Made by a program: the position numbers and the translations under genes. The notes under the pieces are model-generated. The model had not been told where the DNA came from. It saw nothing but the letters and a program-made list of their open reading frames with translations, and made no database searches. From JALCLA01 sp965653565 (GTDB taxonomy: Bacteria; Pseudomonadota; Gammaproteobacteria; Xanthomonadales; Xanthomonadaceae), in assembly GCA_965653565.1 (NCBI GenBank), contig CBFHAI010000025.1:1-64000 (forward strand): a stretch of 64,000 bases of DNA, in the 5' to 3' direction. The stretch's first letter is position 1. Each line of letters opens with the position of its first letter. Below, piece by piece: positions 53,960-62,732 of the stretch.

Positions 53960-55167
53960 CGGCCGCGGCCGCCACCGAGCAGGCCCATGCCGGGGCGCTG
54001 GCGATTCTGTCCAGGCGCCGGCGCGGCTTCCGGCACGACGACCTTTTCGCCTTCCTTCAGGCCTGAAACAATCTGCACGCGATCGCGATCGCGCAGGCCG
54101 ACTTCAATCGCGCGCGATTCGATGTCGCCGCCGTCGCTCACCACCTGCACCGTGCTTTCGCCGCGCCGCCCGCGCGACTGCACGATCGCGTTGACGGGCA
54201 CGACGATGGTGTCGCGTGCCGAATCGATTTCGAAAAATACCTGCGCCGTCATATCGGGCAACAAGGCGCCGTCGTCGTTGCCGACATCGATCAGCACCTT
54301 GTAGAGCACCACTTCGTTGACGATGTCGGGCGTCGGCAGGATCTGCCGCACGGCTCCGGTCCAGCGCCGTTTCGGCTGTCCCAGCGTACTGAAATACGCC
54401 GGCATGCCGACCTGCAGGCGCACGATGTCGGCTTCGGCCACCTGCGCGGTCACCGTCATCGTCGACAGATCGGCAATGCCCAGCAAGGTCGGCGCGACCT
54501 GGCTGGCGTTGAGGGTCTGGCCTTCGAGCACGGTCTGCGACACCACGGTGCCCGCCATCGGTGCGTAAATTTTCGCGTAGCCGAGCGTCGCCAGATCGCC
54601 TTCGAGCTGCGATTGCGCTTCGCGCAGTTGCGCGCGGATCGAACCGACCTGCGCCTGCGCCTGCTTGACGGCGGCGCTGCTGGTGTCGGCCAGATCGCGT
54701 GCGATCAGGCCACGCTGCACCAGCGCCTGATTGCGCGCGTCCTGCGTGCGCGCCAGTTCGAGCGAAGCGGTGCGTTCGTTGATCTGCGCCTGCAGACTCG
54801 CGACGCGCGCGCGATCGGCCTCGACGCGGCTTTCGACGATGCGCGGATCGATCTCGGCGAGCAACTGGCCTTCTTCGACCCGATCGCCGACTTCGACGTG
54901 CACCACGTCGAGCTGTCCCGATGCCTGCGCACCGACATCGACGAAGGTCTTGGGGCCGATCTTACCGAGCGCGGTCACGACGATTTCGATATCACCGCGT
55001 TCGGCCGTCGCAGTGTTGATCTTCTCGCCGCCGTTGCGGCCGCCGAGCATGAGGAACGCGCCCAGACCGATCAATGCGAGCAGCACGATGCCGCTGACGG
55101 CGAACCATCGGCTGCGGCGGCGATTGGATTGTTTGACCATGAGAACGCTCCGTCCCGGTTGCGTCAT
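53956..55167 (-). CDS. macA: MacA-like periplasmic adaptor
   Basis: A 403-aa membrane-fusion protein with one N-terminal helix (about 24-41), a biotinyl-lipoyl-like half domain (VDVGAQASGQLDVVHVEVGD, VEEGQLLAEIDPR) and a coiled-coil hairpin (about 110-190). A beta-barrel region follows (VAEADIVRLQVGMPAYFSTL). The C-terminus is Gln/Gly-rich. The ATG at 55167 shares ATGA with the stop of the upstream gene, which favours it over the internal ATG at 55140. That one has a plain GGAG ten bases upstream and may also be used. Confidence 0.88.
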   Translation of the reverse strand: MTQPGRSVLMVKQSNRRRSRWFAVSGIVLLALIGLGAFLMLGGRNGGEKINTATAERGDIEIVVTALGKIGPKTFVDVGAQASGQLDVVHVEVGDRVEEGQLLAEIDPRIVESRVEADRARVASLQAQINERTASLELARTQDARNQALVQRGLIARDLADTSSAAVKQAQAQVGSIRAQLREAQSQLEGDLATLGYAKIYAPMAGTVVSQTVLEGQTLNASQVAPTLLGIADLSTMTVTAQVAEADIVRLQVGMPAYFSTLGQPKRRWTGAVRQILPTPDIVNEVVLYKVLIDVGNDDGALLPDMTAQVFFEIDSARDTIVVPVNAIVQSRGRRGESTVQVVSDGGDIESRAIEVGLRDRDRVQIVSGLKEGEKVVVPEAAPAPGQNRQRPGMGLLGGGRGR

Positions 55168-55682
55168 TGCGTGGATTGCGCGGCATCGGTGTCGCCATCG
55201 CGCACCGGGTGTTCGCGACGTCCGCCGCGCGGCCCGCGCTTGGCCATCAGTTCCGCCATTTTCTTGCGCTCTTCCGGCGTCGCTGCAGCCAGCACTTCAA
55301 CCAGCATCGCGTGCGCTTCGATGGCGGTGGCAGCGTCAGCGGCGCGCAGTTGGGCGAAGGCGGTTTCGAGCGCGGCGGCATCGAACGGTTCGGCAGCGAT
55401 CGTCTCGCGCAATGCACGACGCGCGCGGAACAGATCGCCGAGACGGCCGCGGATGTTTTCGCGATGCGCTTCGAGCACCGGCCGCAGAATGGCTTCGCGC
55501 TCCGGCGTCAGCGCATTGCGCAACGCGCGCACGTCGAGCAGATGCGGAATGGCATGCCGGCCATGACCGCCGCGCTCGCGCCACGGCGCGTGCTGCCATC
55601 CCAGCACGGCGATGAGCGCGACATTGAGCGCGAGCGAAAGCAGCAGCGTCCAACGCACCGGAGGCGACGAAGTAAGAGTCAT
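55164..55682 (-). CDS. Periplasmic heavy-metal-sensor-like (Spy/CnrX-type) protein
   Basis: A 172-aa protein with an N-terminal membrane segment (VRWTLLLSLALNVALIAVL). The helical periplasmic domain is of the metal-resistance/Spy class, with ALTPEREAILRPVLEAHREN and, in the second half, EVLAAATPEERKKMAEL (an LTPEER-like motif, near LTXXQ). The end is Arg/Gly-rich and His-containing. Proteins of this kind bind metals or misfolded protein and signal to ECF sigma systems. It sits between the putative anti-sigma and macA genes, with ATGA overlaps on both sides. Confidence 0.75.
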   Translation of the reverse strand: MTLTSSPPVRWTLLLSLALNVALIAVLGWQHAPWRERGGHGRHAIPHLLDVRALRNALTPEREAILRPVLEAHRENIRGRLGDLFRARRALRETIAAEPFDAAALETAFAQLRAADAATAIEAHAMLVEVLAAATPEERKKMAELMAKRGPRGGRREHPVRDGDTDAAQSTQ

Positions 55683-56020
55683 GGAACGAGCTCCGAATAA
55701 GTGTCGTCGAGCTGGGCCAGCGCCAGCAGGTCTTCCGCCTCCGCTTCGCTCGCCGGCGCCTCCTCGAGCATCCAGCCCAGGCCGACGCCGGCCGCGAGCG
55801 CCATCGCGAGCGCGGGGCCGGCCAGGCGCGTGCCGCCGATGTCGAGCCACAACGCGCGCAAGGTTTCGCGCCACGACAACGCGCGACGCCGCGGCTCGCG
55901 CGCGACGGCCGCCAGGATGTCGCGGCGCAATTGCAACGACGGTGTCGGCGCCTCGGCGAGCGCCGCCAGTTCGGCGTCCAGTCGCGCTTGCAGGATCGGA
56001 TCGTCGGGAGCGGAAGTCAT
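55679..56020 (-). CDS. Putative membrane anti-sigma factor
   Basis: A 113-aa protein with a hydrophilic N-terminus (about 1-60) and one likely transmembrane helix (about 68-86, GPALAMALAAGVGLGWMLE). The acidic C-terminal tail would lie in the periplasm. It follows the sigma gene on the same strand and precedes the metal-sensor-like gene. The function is inferred from position and topology. It has no clear ZAS (H-x3-C-x2-C) motif, so it would be a non-zinc type. Confidence 0.6.
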   Translation of the reverse strand: MTSAPDDPILQARLDAELAALAEAPTPSLQLRRDILAAVAREPRRRALSWRETLRALWLDIGGTRLAGPALAMALAAGVGLGWMLEEAPASEAEAEDLLALAQLDDTYSELVP

Positions 56021-56038
56021 GGCACGGGTCCGTGTAGT

Positions 56039-56596
56039 TCAGGTGTCCAACAAGGTTTGCCGCAGTGTGCGGCGCGCGCGCGCCAGCAGCGATTCGAGCG
56101 CCTCGACGCTCACCTCCAGCGCCGCGGCCGCCTCGATGTTGCCGAGGCCTTCGAAATGACACAGCAGCATCGCGTCGCGCTGGCGCTCGGGCAATGCCTG
56201 CAATGCAGCACGCACGCGCGCACTGCGTTGCTCGGCATCGAGTTGCCGCTCCGGCCCCGGCGCATTGCTCACCAGCTGCGCATCGTCGATCGGCACCTGC
56301 TCGCGACGCGCACGCAACCGATCGTTGACCAGATTGAGCGCGACACGATGCAGCCAGGTCGAAAACAACGCCGCGCCGGGCCGCCACGAGGGCAATTGCC
56401 GCCATGCGCGCAGCAGCGTTTCCTGCGTCACTTCCTCGGCTTCCGCGGTCGAGCCCAACGCCCGCCACGCCAGCGCGTGCAATCGCGCCAGATGCCGGTC
56501 GACGAGCCGCGCGAACGCGGACTCGTCGCCCTCGGCCGCACGCGCGATCCAATCGGCGTCCGGATCGCCGTGCGCCACCGCCGGCACGGACGTCAT
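56039..56596 (-). CDS. ECF-family RNA polymerase sigma factor
   Basis: A 185-aa sigma-70 family protein with region 2 (FARLVDRHLARLHALAWRAL, TAEAEEVTQETLLRAWRQL) and region 4 (ALQALPERQRDAMLLCHFEG, then a helix-turn-helix with SVEALESLLARARRTLRQTL). Region 3 is absent, as in ECF sigmas. The HTH (GLGNIEAAAALEVSVEAL) is less canonical than GLSY..IA, but the spacing is right. It would switch on the genes that follow it: anti-sigma, sensor, macA and macB. Confidence 0.85.
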   Translation of the reverse strand: MTSVPAVAHGDPDADWIARAAEGDESAFARLVDRHLARLHALAWRALGSTAEAEEVTQETLLRAWRQLPSWRPGAALFSTWLHRVALNLVNDRLRARREQVPIDDAQLVSNAPGPERQLDAEQRSARVRAALQALPERQRDAMLLCHFEGLGNIEAAAALEVSVEALESLLARARRTLRQTLLDT

Positions 56597-56679
56597 CGAT
56601 GTCCATTCCTGCGACGGCGCAGCTTCCGGCGACAGCGCAGTGGCCCGGGCTTATCGATCGGCACGCGCGATTTCTGGGC

Positions 56680-57111
56680 TTATTCGCTATCGGCATCCGG
56701 ACGCGGACCGCGATGGCCGCGACCGCGCGAACGGAACTCGTCGCGTGCGATCACGCCGTCGCCGTCCTTGTCGAGCTTCGCCACGCGCGCCGTCTGTCCA
56801 CCGGCATATTCCTCGACGGTGACGTTGCCATCGCCGTTCGCATCGAGCTTGAGCAAGCGCTGCTCGGCGCGCAGCTGACGCTGCTTCTCGCGATAGGCCT
56901 GCACCTCGGCGGCAAGGATGCGACCGTCGCCATTGGCATCGATTTCCGCTGCCCGCTTGGCGGCTTCGGCCTCGACTTCGGCAACCTGCACCTTGCCGTC
57001 GCCATCGGCATCGAGCTTCACCCCGTGCCGGCCGCCCATCGGATGCGCCAGCGCCACACCGGCGAACGTCGCGGCGACCGCCGTACCGATCAGAACATTT
57101 CGAATCTTCAT
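56680..57111 (-). CDS. Exported EF-hand calcium-binding protein
   Basis: A 143-aa protein with a signal peptide (MKIRNVLIGTAVAATFAGVA, cleaved around ALAHP) and four EF-hand loops: DADGDGKVQVAE, DANGDGRILAAE, DANGDGNVTVEE and DKDGDGVIARDE. It is a periplasmic calmodulin-like calcium protein. It ends 84 bases upstream of the sigma gene on the same strand and could be cotranscribed with that operon. The first 17 residues of a longer open frame (to 57162) are ignored because the signal peptide starts at 57111. Confidence 0.85.
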   Translation of the reverse strand: MKIRNVLIGTAVAATFAGVALAHPMGGRHGVKLDADGDGKVQVAEVEAEAAKRAAEIDANGDGRILAAEVQAYREKQRQLRAEQRLLKLDANGDGNVTVEEYAGGQTARVAKLDKDGDGVIARDEFRSRGRGHRGPRPDADSE

Positions 57112-57428
57112 GATGGTTTCCTCAGTGGAGATGGAAGCCGAGTGGCTTCGGGGCTGTTGCACGGAGGCGGTTGGCGATTCCGTCGCTGGGGCGATCGGGT
57201 TGGTTCAGGCGGGTGCCGGCGCGGTGAAGATGGAGTTTTGTTTTAGCGCGTGAAATCGGAACCGGAGCCTTCGGGCGGAGAGGCTGAGCTCGGCATATTC
57301 GCCAAGCCCTCGTCGATGACGGGAGTGTTGGGTTTCGCGAAGCGCCGGACGCTCAGAGTCACTGAATTCCCGCTTGCGCGGGGATACCCGGAATCTTCGC
57401 GAAATCGAAATCAAAAGAACAATACCGA
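57112..57428. other. Intergenic region with REP-like element
   Basis: It contains the second REP-like copy at 57358-57385 and otherwise only upstream sequence of the EF-hand gene and downstream sequence of the GlxA-type gene. I see no other gene. Confidence 0.45.
57358..57385. repeat. REP-like palindromic element, copy 2
   Basis: GTCACTGAATTCCCGCTTGC followed by GCGGGGAT. The 8-bp stem is ATTCCCGC (57366-57373) with GCGGGGAT (57378-57385), including one G-T wobble. The core matches 125-152 except at four positions. Confidence 0.55.
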
Positions 57429-58436
57429 CTAATGAGGCCTCAACCGAAACCTCTCCCGATAATCCGCCGGCGTCAACGTCGTCGCCCGTTTGAAAAGTTT
57501 CCGGAAGCTCGACACATCGCTGTATCCGCAGCGTTCGACGATCTCTTCGAAACTCAGATGACTCGTCTCCAGCAAGGCTTTCGCGCGCTCCACGCGTAAA
57601 CGCTGGATGTGTTCCAGCGCGCTGGTGCCGAATTCGGCGCGGAAGTGGCGCAGCAGGCTGCGTTCGCTGGTGCCGCAATGTTCGGCCAGGCGCGAAACGC
57701 TGATTTCGTGGTGCAGTTCGCGATTGATGAAACCTTCGGCGCGTTCCGACAGTGAACTGCGCGGCCGGTCGATCAAGGCCTGGCTGACGTAGGGCGCCTG
57801 GCTTTGACGGTCGACGTCGACCAGCAGCATGCGTGCAGTCTGTTGCGCCAGTTCCTTGCCGCCGGCTTCTTCGATCAGGCGCAGCATCAGGCCCTGCATC
57901 GAGCAGGCGCCGCCGGTGGTGAGCAGGTCGCCGTCGTCGATCAGCATGGCGTCGCTTTCCAGCGTGACGGCCGGGAAGTGCTGGCGGAACGCCGCGCTCA
58001 GCCACCAGCTGGTGGTGGCGCGGCGGCCGTCGAGCAGGCCGGTGGCGGCCAGCACGAAGGTGCCGCTGCAGGCGCCGGCGAGTCGCACGCCGCGACGGTG
58101 CGCGGCGCGCAGCAGATCCAGTTCGGCCCGGCGCGATTCGACGTCGGCGATCAACTCGTGCGGGCTGCCGTGCATCACGCCGGGAATCAGGATCGCGTCG
58201 AGCTGCTCGGGCATGGGTGCGAGTCCGCCGAGGGTCATGCCGCTCGAGGTGCGCACGCTGCTGCTGCCGGTCGCGGTGAAGACGAGCGTTTCGAGCTTCG
58301 GCGCCGCATCGCGCAGGCGGATTTCTCCGAGTTTGTTGGCGACCCGGATCGAGTCGACCGCCGAAGCCACGCTCGACAGCATGCAGCCGTCGAGCGCGAG
58401 GATGCCCAGGCGCAGCGAGCCCTCAGTTTTCGACAT
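57429..58436 (-). CDS. GlxA family transcriptional regulator (DJ-1/PfpI plus AraC)
   Basis: A 335-aa regulator. The N-terminal DJ-1/PfpI-like domain (about 8-190) contains the nucleophile-elbow-type AGACSGTFVLAATGLL, and the C-terminal AraC HTH has ISVSRLAEHCGTSERSLLRH and EIVERCGYSDVSSFRKLFKR. The N-terminal domain probably senses a small metabolite such as a modified amino acid or an aldehyde. Its gene begins inside the tail of the small exported protein gene, which ends at 58423. A longer start at 58445 is possible. Confidence 0.88.
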   Translation of the reverse strand: MSKTEGSLRLGILALDGCMLSSVASAVDSIRVANKLGEIRLRDAAPKLETLVFTATGSSSVRTSSGMTLGGLAPMPEQLDAILIPGVMHGSPHELIADVESRRAELDLLRAAHRRGVRLAGACSGTFVLAATGLLDGRRATTSWWLSAAFRQHFPAVTLESDAMLIDDGDLLTTGGACSMQGLMLRLIEEAGGKELAQQTARMLLVDVDRQSQAPYVSQALIDRPRSSLSERAEGFINRELHHEISVSRLAEHCGTSERSLLRHFRAEFGTSALEHIQRLRVERAKALLETSHLSFEEIVERCGYSDVSSFRKLFKRATTLTPADYRERFRLRPH

Positions 58437-58860
58437 AGATGGCACCGGTGTTGTAGGTGATCCAGTCGATCAGGCCCTGCGGGGCGGACACGTGCGGTTG
58501 ATCGTCGCCGGCTTCGCCGCAGGCGCGCAGCGCGACCTGTTCGGGATGGGCGGCCGGCAACGCGGTGGTCGATGGCGCGGTGAGCGTGGGACGGCCCTGC
58601 GCGTCGCGCGTCACCAGCCAGATGCCTTCCGGCAGGCGGGCACCGATGTCGCAACCGCTGGCGGCGGCACTGACGGACAGATCGACGCCGTCGCCCGGCA
58701 ACAAGCGCCAGCCCTGCGTGTTCTGGTCGAGCACCGCGGTGTACTGGCCGCCTTCCACGTAGACCGCGGGGTCGGACGAGGCGTTAGCCGGCACATTGGC
58801 CGCCACGCCCAGGCTCACCGCCACGCCCAGCAAGGCCGACACGATTCGAAGGTTCAACAT
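58423..58860 (-). CDS. Small exported protein of unknown function
   Basis: A 145-aa protein with a signal peptide (MLNLRIVSALLGVAVSLGVA, cut about residue 27). The mature part is probably a beta-rich domain with two cysteines (SGCDIGARLPEGIWLVTRD and LRACGEAGDD). No family is recognised. Its 3' end overlaps the start of the GlxA-type regulator, so the two are likely cotranscribed and it may be under the regulator's control. Confidence 0.6.
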   Translation of the reverse strand: MLNLRIVSALLGVAVSLGVAANVPANASSDPAVYVEGGQYTAVLDQNTQGWRLLPGDGVDLSVSAAASGCDIGARLPEGIWLVTRDAQGRPTLTAPSTTALPAAHPEQVALRACGEAGDDQPHVSAPQGLIDWITYNTGAIYVEN

Positions 58861-59127
58861 GACGCTCTCTCCACACGGATGGGTCGTTCGACCCGGGGTG
58901 GACGTAGCCTGATCCTATACCGGCCAGTACAGTAGTGTCTGTTTCGCCATTGTAATGGCGAAAACGGACAAAGGCTCGATTCGCCGGAACCAAAGTTCAC
59001 TCCGTCGGCGGTAATGGCGCGGCGATGGCTGGGCTACAGTCCCGCTGCTGCCGGGGGCAGCCGACATACCGCGGTGATGCGCCCACAGGCGCCCGCGCCG
59101 AACGTTGTACGAAATCAGGGGATATCG

Positions 59128-62100
59128 ATGCTCACTTTCCGCGCGCTCGCGCGGCCGCTGTTCTTTGCGGCTGCCTGCTTTGTTGTTTCACTGCCCGCCG
59201 CTGCCCAGTACGGTTCCCGCATGTTCCCGGTCTCGGCGCCCACCAAGGCCGAACAGCCGCGCAAGGCGCCGCCGGCGAATCTCGCCAAGGTCGCGTCCTT
59301 CAGCGAGAGCTTCAACGACATCACGCTGCTGGCCGGCAATGGCTGGACGATGACCAACGCCAGCGTGGCGGTGGGCTCGACCAACTGGTTCCAGGGCAAT
59401 CCCGTCTCCGCCGGTGGACCCTTCGACTCGCACTCCGGCGCGCCCAACGCCTACATCGGCGCCAACTACAACAACACCGGCAGCACCGGCACCATCAGCA
59501 ACTGGCTGATCACGCCGCTGCTCGATTTCGGCAATGCGGCCAGTTTCACCTTCTGGACGCGCAAGCCCGCGCCCGACACCTATGCCGATCGCTTGCAGAT
59601 CCGGTTGAGCGTCAACGGCGGCAGCGGCAATGTCGGCACCGGCACCGGGGTGGGCGACTTCACCACGCTGCTGCTGGAGATCAATCCGACCCAGGTGCTG
59701 GGCGTCTACCCGACGGCCTGGACCCAGTACACGATCGACCACACCAATGCGCCGGCGCTGCCGCATGCGGGCACCGGTCGCATCGCGCTGCGCTATTTCG
59801 TGACGAACGCAGGTTTGAGCGGTTCGGCCTCGGACTACATCGGCATCGATGACGTCGCCTTCTCCGCCGGGCCGGCGGAACACACGGTCGGCGGCACCGT
59901 CACGGGGCTGGTGGGCAGCGGCCTGGCGCTCTCGCTCAATGGCGGTGCACCGCTGGCGATCGGCGCCGACGGCGCCTTCCAGTTCCCCGGCCATACCCTC
60001 GTGGGCACCGAGTACACGGTCACCGTGCAGAGCCAACCGGGCACGCCTGCACAGACCTGCACGATCGCCGGCGGTGTCGGCATCGTGACCGCCAATGTCA
60101 GCAACATCGGCGTGACCTGCACGACCAACACTTACAGCATCGGCGGCAACGTCGGCGGCCTCGCCGGCTCGGGCCTGGTGCTGCAATTGAACGGCGGCGA
60201 CGATCTGCCGATCGCAGCCAACGGTGCATTCTCGTTTGCCGGCGAACTGGCCGATCTGTCGGACTACACCGTCTCGGTGCTGAGCCAACCCGACGCGCTG
60301 TCGCAAACCTGCACGCTCGCCAACGCGACAGGCACGCTGGCCGCGTCCGATGTCACCAATGTGCAGGTGACCTGCGTCACCGACGTTTTCACCATCGGCG
60401 GTACGGTGAGCGGGCTGGTGGGCAGCGGGCTGGTCCTGGTGTTGAACGGTGATTCGATGTTGCCGATCGCCGCCGACGGCGCCTACACCTTCGCCGGCGG
60501 CCTGCCCGACGGTAGCGACTACAGCGTCACCATCGGCACCGCGCCGGGCACGCCGACGCAGACCTGCGCGGTTGCCAACGCTAGCGGCACCGTGGCCGGC
60601 GGCGATGTCGGCAATGTCGATGTGTCATGCGTGACGGATACCTACGCGGTGGGCGGCACCGTCACCGGTCTGGCCGGCAGCGGCCTGGTGCTGCAGCTCA
60701 ACGGCGGCGGCGATCTGGCGATCGGCGCGGATGGCGCGTTCGCCTTCCCCGCTGAGTTGACGGATGGCAGCAACTACGCCGTGACCGTGCTCAGCCAGCC
60801 TGCCACGCCGTCGCAAACCTGCACGCTGGCGAATGCGGCGGGAACCATCGCGAGCGCCGATGTCGGCGATGTCGCGGTCACCTGCAGCACGAACACCTTC
60901 GCCATCGGCGGTTCGGTGAGCGGCCTGGCGGGCAGCGGTCTGGTGCTGCAACTCAACTCAGGGGCCGACCTGCCGATCGCCGCCGCCGGCGCGTTCGCGT
61001 TCCCGGGCGAGCTGCTGGACGGAAGCGACTTCAACGTCACCGTGCTGACTCAGCCCGGCAGCCCGACACAGACCTGCAGCGTGGCCGGCGGCAGCGGCAC
61101 GCTCGCCGGCGCCGACGTCACCACGGTTGCCATCACCTGCGCCACCGAAACCTACGCGATTTCCGGCGCGGTCAGCGGCCTGGTCGGCAGCGGCCTTGCG
61201 CTGCAGTTGAACGGCGGGGCGGCGCTGGCGATCGCCGCCAACGGCGCGTTCGCGTTCCCGGGCGAAGTGGCCGACGGCAGCAATTACGCCGTCACGGTGC
61301 AGACCGCACCGAGCGCGCCCAGCCAGACGTGCGTGGTCGGTAACGGCAACGGCGTGGTGGCGGGAGCCGATATCGGCAACGTCACTGTCACCTGCAGCAC
61401 CGACACCTTCTCGATCGGCGGCAACGTGAGCGGTTTGACCGGCACGGGCCTGGTGCTGCAGTTGAACGGTGGCGGCAATCTCGCCATCGCGGCGAACGGT
61501 GCCTTCACCTTCCCGAACGAATTGGCCGATGGCAGCGACTACAGCGTGAGCGTGTCGACGCAGCCGTCCGGTCCGAGCCAGGTGTGCAGCGTCACGGCCG
61601 GCAGCGGCACGTTGGCCGGCGCCGACATCGCGAATGTGGCGGTCGTTTGCGCCGGCAACGAATTCAGCGTCGGCGGCAATGTCAGCGGTCTGTCGGGCAG
61701 CGGCCTGACGCTGCTGCTCAACGGCGGTAACGCACTGGCCATCGCCGCGAACGGCGCTTTCACCTTTGCCACCCCGATCGCCGACGGCGCCAACTACGCG
61801 GTCAGCGTGCAAACCCAGCCCGGCAGCCCCGATCAGACCTGCACCGTGAGCAACGCCAGCGGCACGATGGATGGCGCGCCGGTGACCAATGTCGCCGTCG
61901 TGTGCGCCACCGATACCTATTCGGTGGGCGGCAGTGTCAGCGGTCTGGCCGGCAGCGGCCTGGTGCTGCAATTGAATGGGGCCGGCAATCTCGCGGTGGC
62001 CGCCAACGGCGCCTTCGTCTTCCCCAACGAACTCGCCGATGGCAGCAACTATGCGGTCACCGTGTTGACGCAACCGGGCAGCCCGGCGCAAACCTGCACC

Positions 62101-62496
62101 GTTACGGCCGGCAGCGGCACGCTGGCGGGCGCGGACGTGAGCAATGTGGCCGTGGCCTGCACCACCGCGCAGCGCACCGTCACCGTGCAAGTCGATGGCG
62201 CGATGGGTTCAGTGTCGCCGGCCGGCGCGCAAGTCGTCGCCGACGGCGGCTCGCTGGTGCTGACATTGACGCCGAATGCCGGCTTCGTCTTGCTCGGCGC
62301 CAGCGGTTGCGGCGGCACGCTCGCCGGCAATGTGTTCACAATCGACCCCGTCACGCAGAACTGCGCCGTGGTCGTGAGCTTCGGCGCCATCGTGAATGCC
62401 GGTGTGATCGCGGTGCCCGCCGTCGATCGCTTCAACCTCGCCCTGCTCGCCGCCCTGATGGGATTGTTGGCCGTGGTGGCCATCCGCCGACGCTGA
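59128..62496 (+). CDS. Adhesin-like exported protein with nine two-cysteine repeats and IPTL-like C-terminus
   Basis: A 1,122-aa protein. After a signal peptide (LARPLFFAAACFVVSLPAAA), residues about 50-245 look like a choice-of-anchor J/cleaved-adhesin jelly-roll (SFSESFNDITLLAGNGWTM, ISNWLITPLLDFGNAASFTF). Nine tandem repeats of about 85 residues follow. Each begins like TYSIGGNVSGLAGSGLVLQL and has one Cys in the QTC motif and one in the final V-x-C, so each is probably disulfide-locked. A different domain (about 1,014-1,085) precedes an IPTL-CTERM-like end: VPAVDRFNLALLAALMGLLA, then IRRR. This suggests inner-membrane sorting and release. I start at 59128, where the signal begins. Confidence 0.82.
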   Translation: MLTFRALARPLFFAAACFVVSLPAAAQYGSRMFPVSAPTKAEQPRKAPPANLAKVASFSESFNDITLLAGNGWTMTNASVAVGSTNWFQGNPVSAGGPFDSHSGAPNAYIGANYNNTGSTGTISNWLITPLLDFGNAASFTFWTRKPAPDTYADRLQIRLSVNGGSGNVGTGTGVGDFTTLLLEINPTQVLGVYPTAWTQYTIDHTNAPALPHAGTGRIALRYFVTNAGLSGSASDYIGIDDVAFSAGPAEHTVGGTVTGLVGSGLALSLNGGAPLAIGADGAFQFPGHTLVGTEYTVTVQSQPGTPAQTCTIAGGVGIVTANVSNIGVTCTTNTYSIGGNVGGLAGSGLVLQLNGGDDLPIAANGAFSFAGELADLSDYTVSVLSQPDALSQTCTLANATGTLAASDVTNVQVTCVTDVFTIGGTVSGLVGSGLVLVLNGDSMLPIAADGAYTFAGGLPDGSDYSVTIGTAPGTPTQTCAVANASGTVAGGDVGNVDVSCVTDTYAVGGTVTGLAGSGLVLQLNGGGDLAIGADGAFAFPAELTDGSNYAVTVLSQPATPSQTCTLANAAGTIASADVGDVAVTCSTNTFAIGGSVSGLAGSGLVLQLNSGADLPIAAAGAFAFPGELLDGSDFNVTVLTQPGSPTQTCSVAGGSGTLAGADVTTVAITCATETYAISGAVSGLVGSGLALQLNGGAALAIAANGAFAFPGEVADGSNYAVTVQTAPSAPSQTCVVGNGNGVVAGADIGNVTVTCSTDTFSIGGNVSGLTGTGLVLQLNGGGNLAIAANGAFTFPNELADGSDYSVSVSTQPSGPSQVCSVTAGSGTLAGADIANVAVVCAGNEFSVGGNVSGLSGSGLTLLLNGGNALAIAANGAFTFATPIADGANYAVSVQTQPGSPDQTCTVSNASGTMDGAPVTNVAVVCATDTYSVGGSVSGLAGSGLVLQLNGAGNLAVAANGAFVFPNELADGSNYAVTVLTQPGSPAQTCTVTAGSGTLAGADVSNVAVACTTAQRTVTVQVDGAMGSVSPAGAQVVADGGSLVLTLTPNAGFVLLGASGCGGTLAGNVFTIDPVTQNCAVVVSFGAIVNAGVIAVPAVDRFNLALLAALMGLLAVVAIRRR
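59881..62169 (+). repeat. Nine tandem 255-bp coding repeats
   Basis: Unit boundaries fall at each (T/E/V)(Y/F)xxGG start: 59881, 60130, then every 255 bases to the last unit at 61915. Each unit encodes two cysteines. Units vary by about 30-50% at the protein level by eye, so they are old; recombination is not obvious. Confidence 0.85.
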
Positions 62497-62504
62497 TCGG
62501 CCCA

Positions 62505-62533
62505 GCGTGCCTGCCCGGGACGGGCAGGCACGC
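62505..62533 (+). terminator. Perfect hairpin after the adhesin-like gene
   Basis: 13-bp stem GCGTGCCTGCCCG / CGGGCAGGCACGC with loop GGA, eight bases after the stop at 62496. There is no T-tract. Confidence 0.65.
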
Positions 62534-62732
62534 GTTGCGGCATCGGCGGTAGCCGATGCCGAACGCATTGCGCGCGGATGCGGCGCGCCGGACGCCTGAT
62601 CGTCGGCGTCGTCGATCGATTCTTCCTGATAGCCCGCTCCCCCATTCAACGCTAGAAGAGTGTTGGACTGCTTGCCGCGGCTTGCGTGAGCGTGGAAAAC
62701 TTCAATCGAATCGAAATCGGGGGGTCTCGATC

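Noticed and set aside
59881..62169. 255-bp repeats, considered as a tandem mobile array
   Set aside because: They are coding, diverged and in frame throughout.
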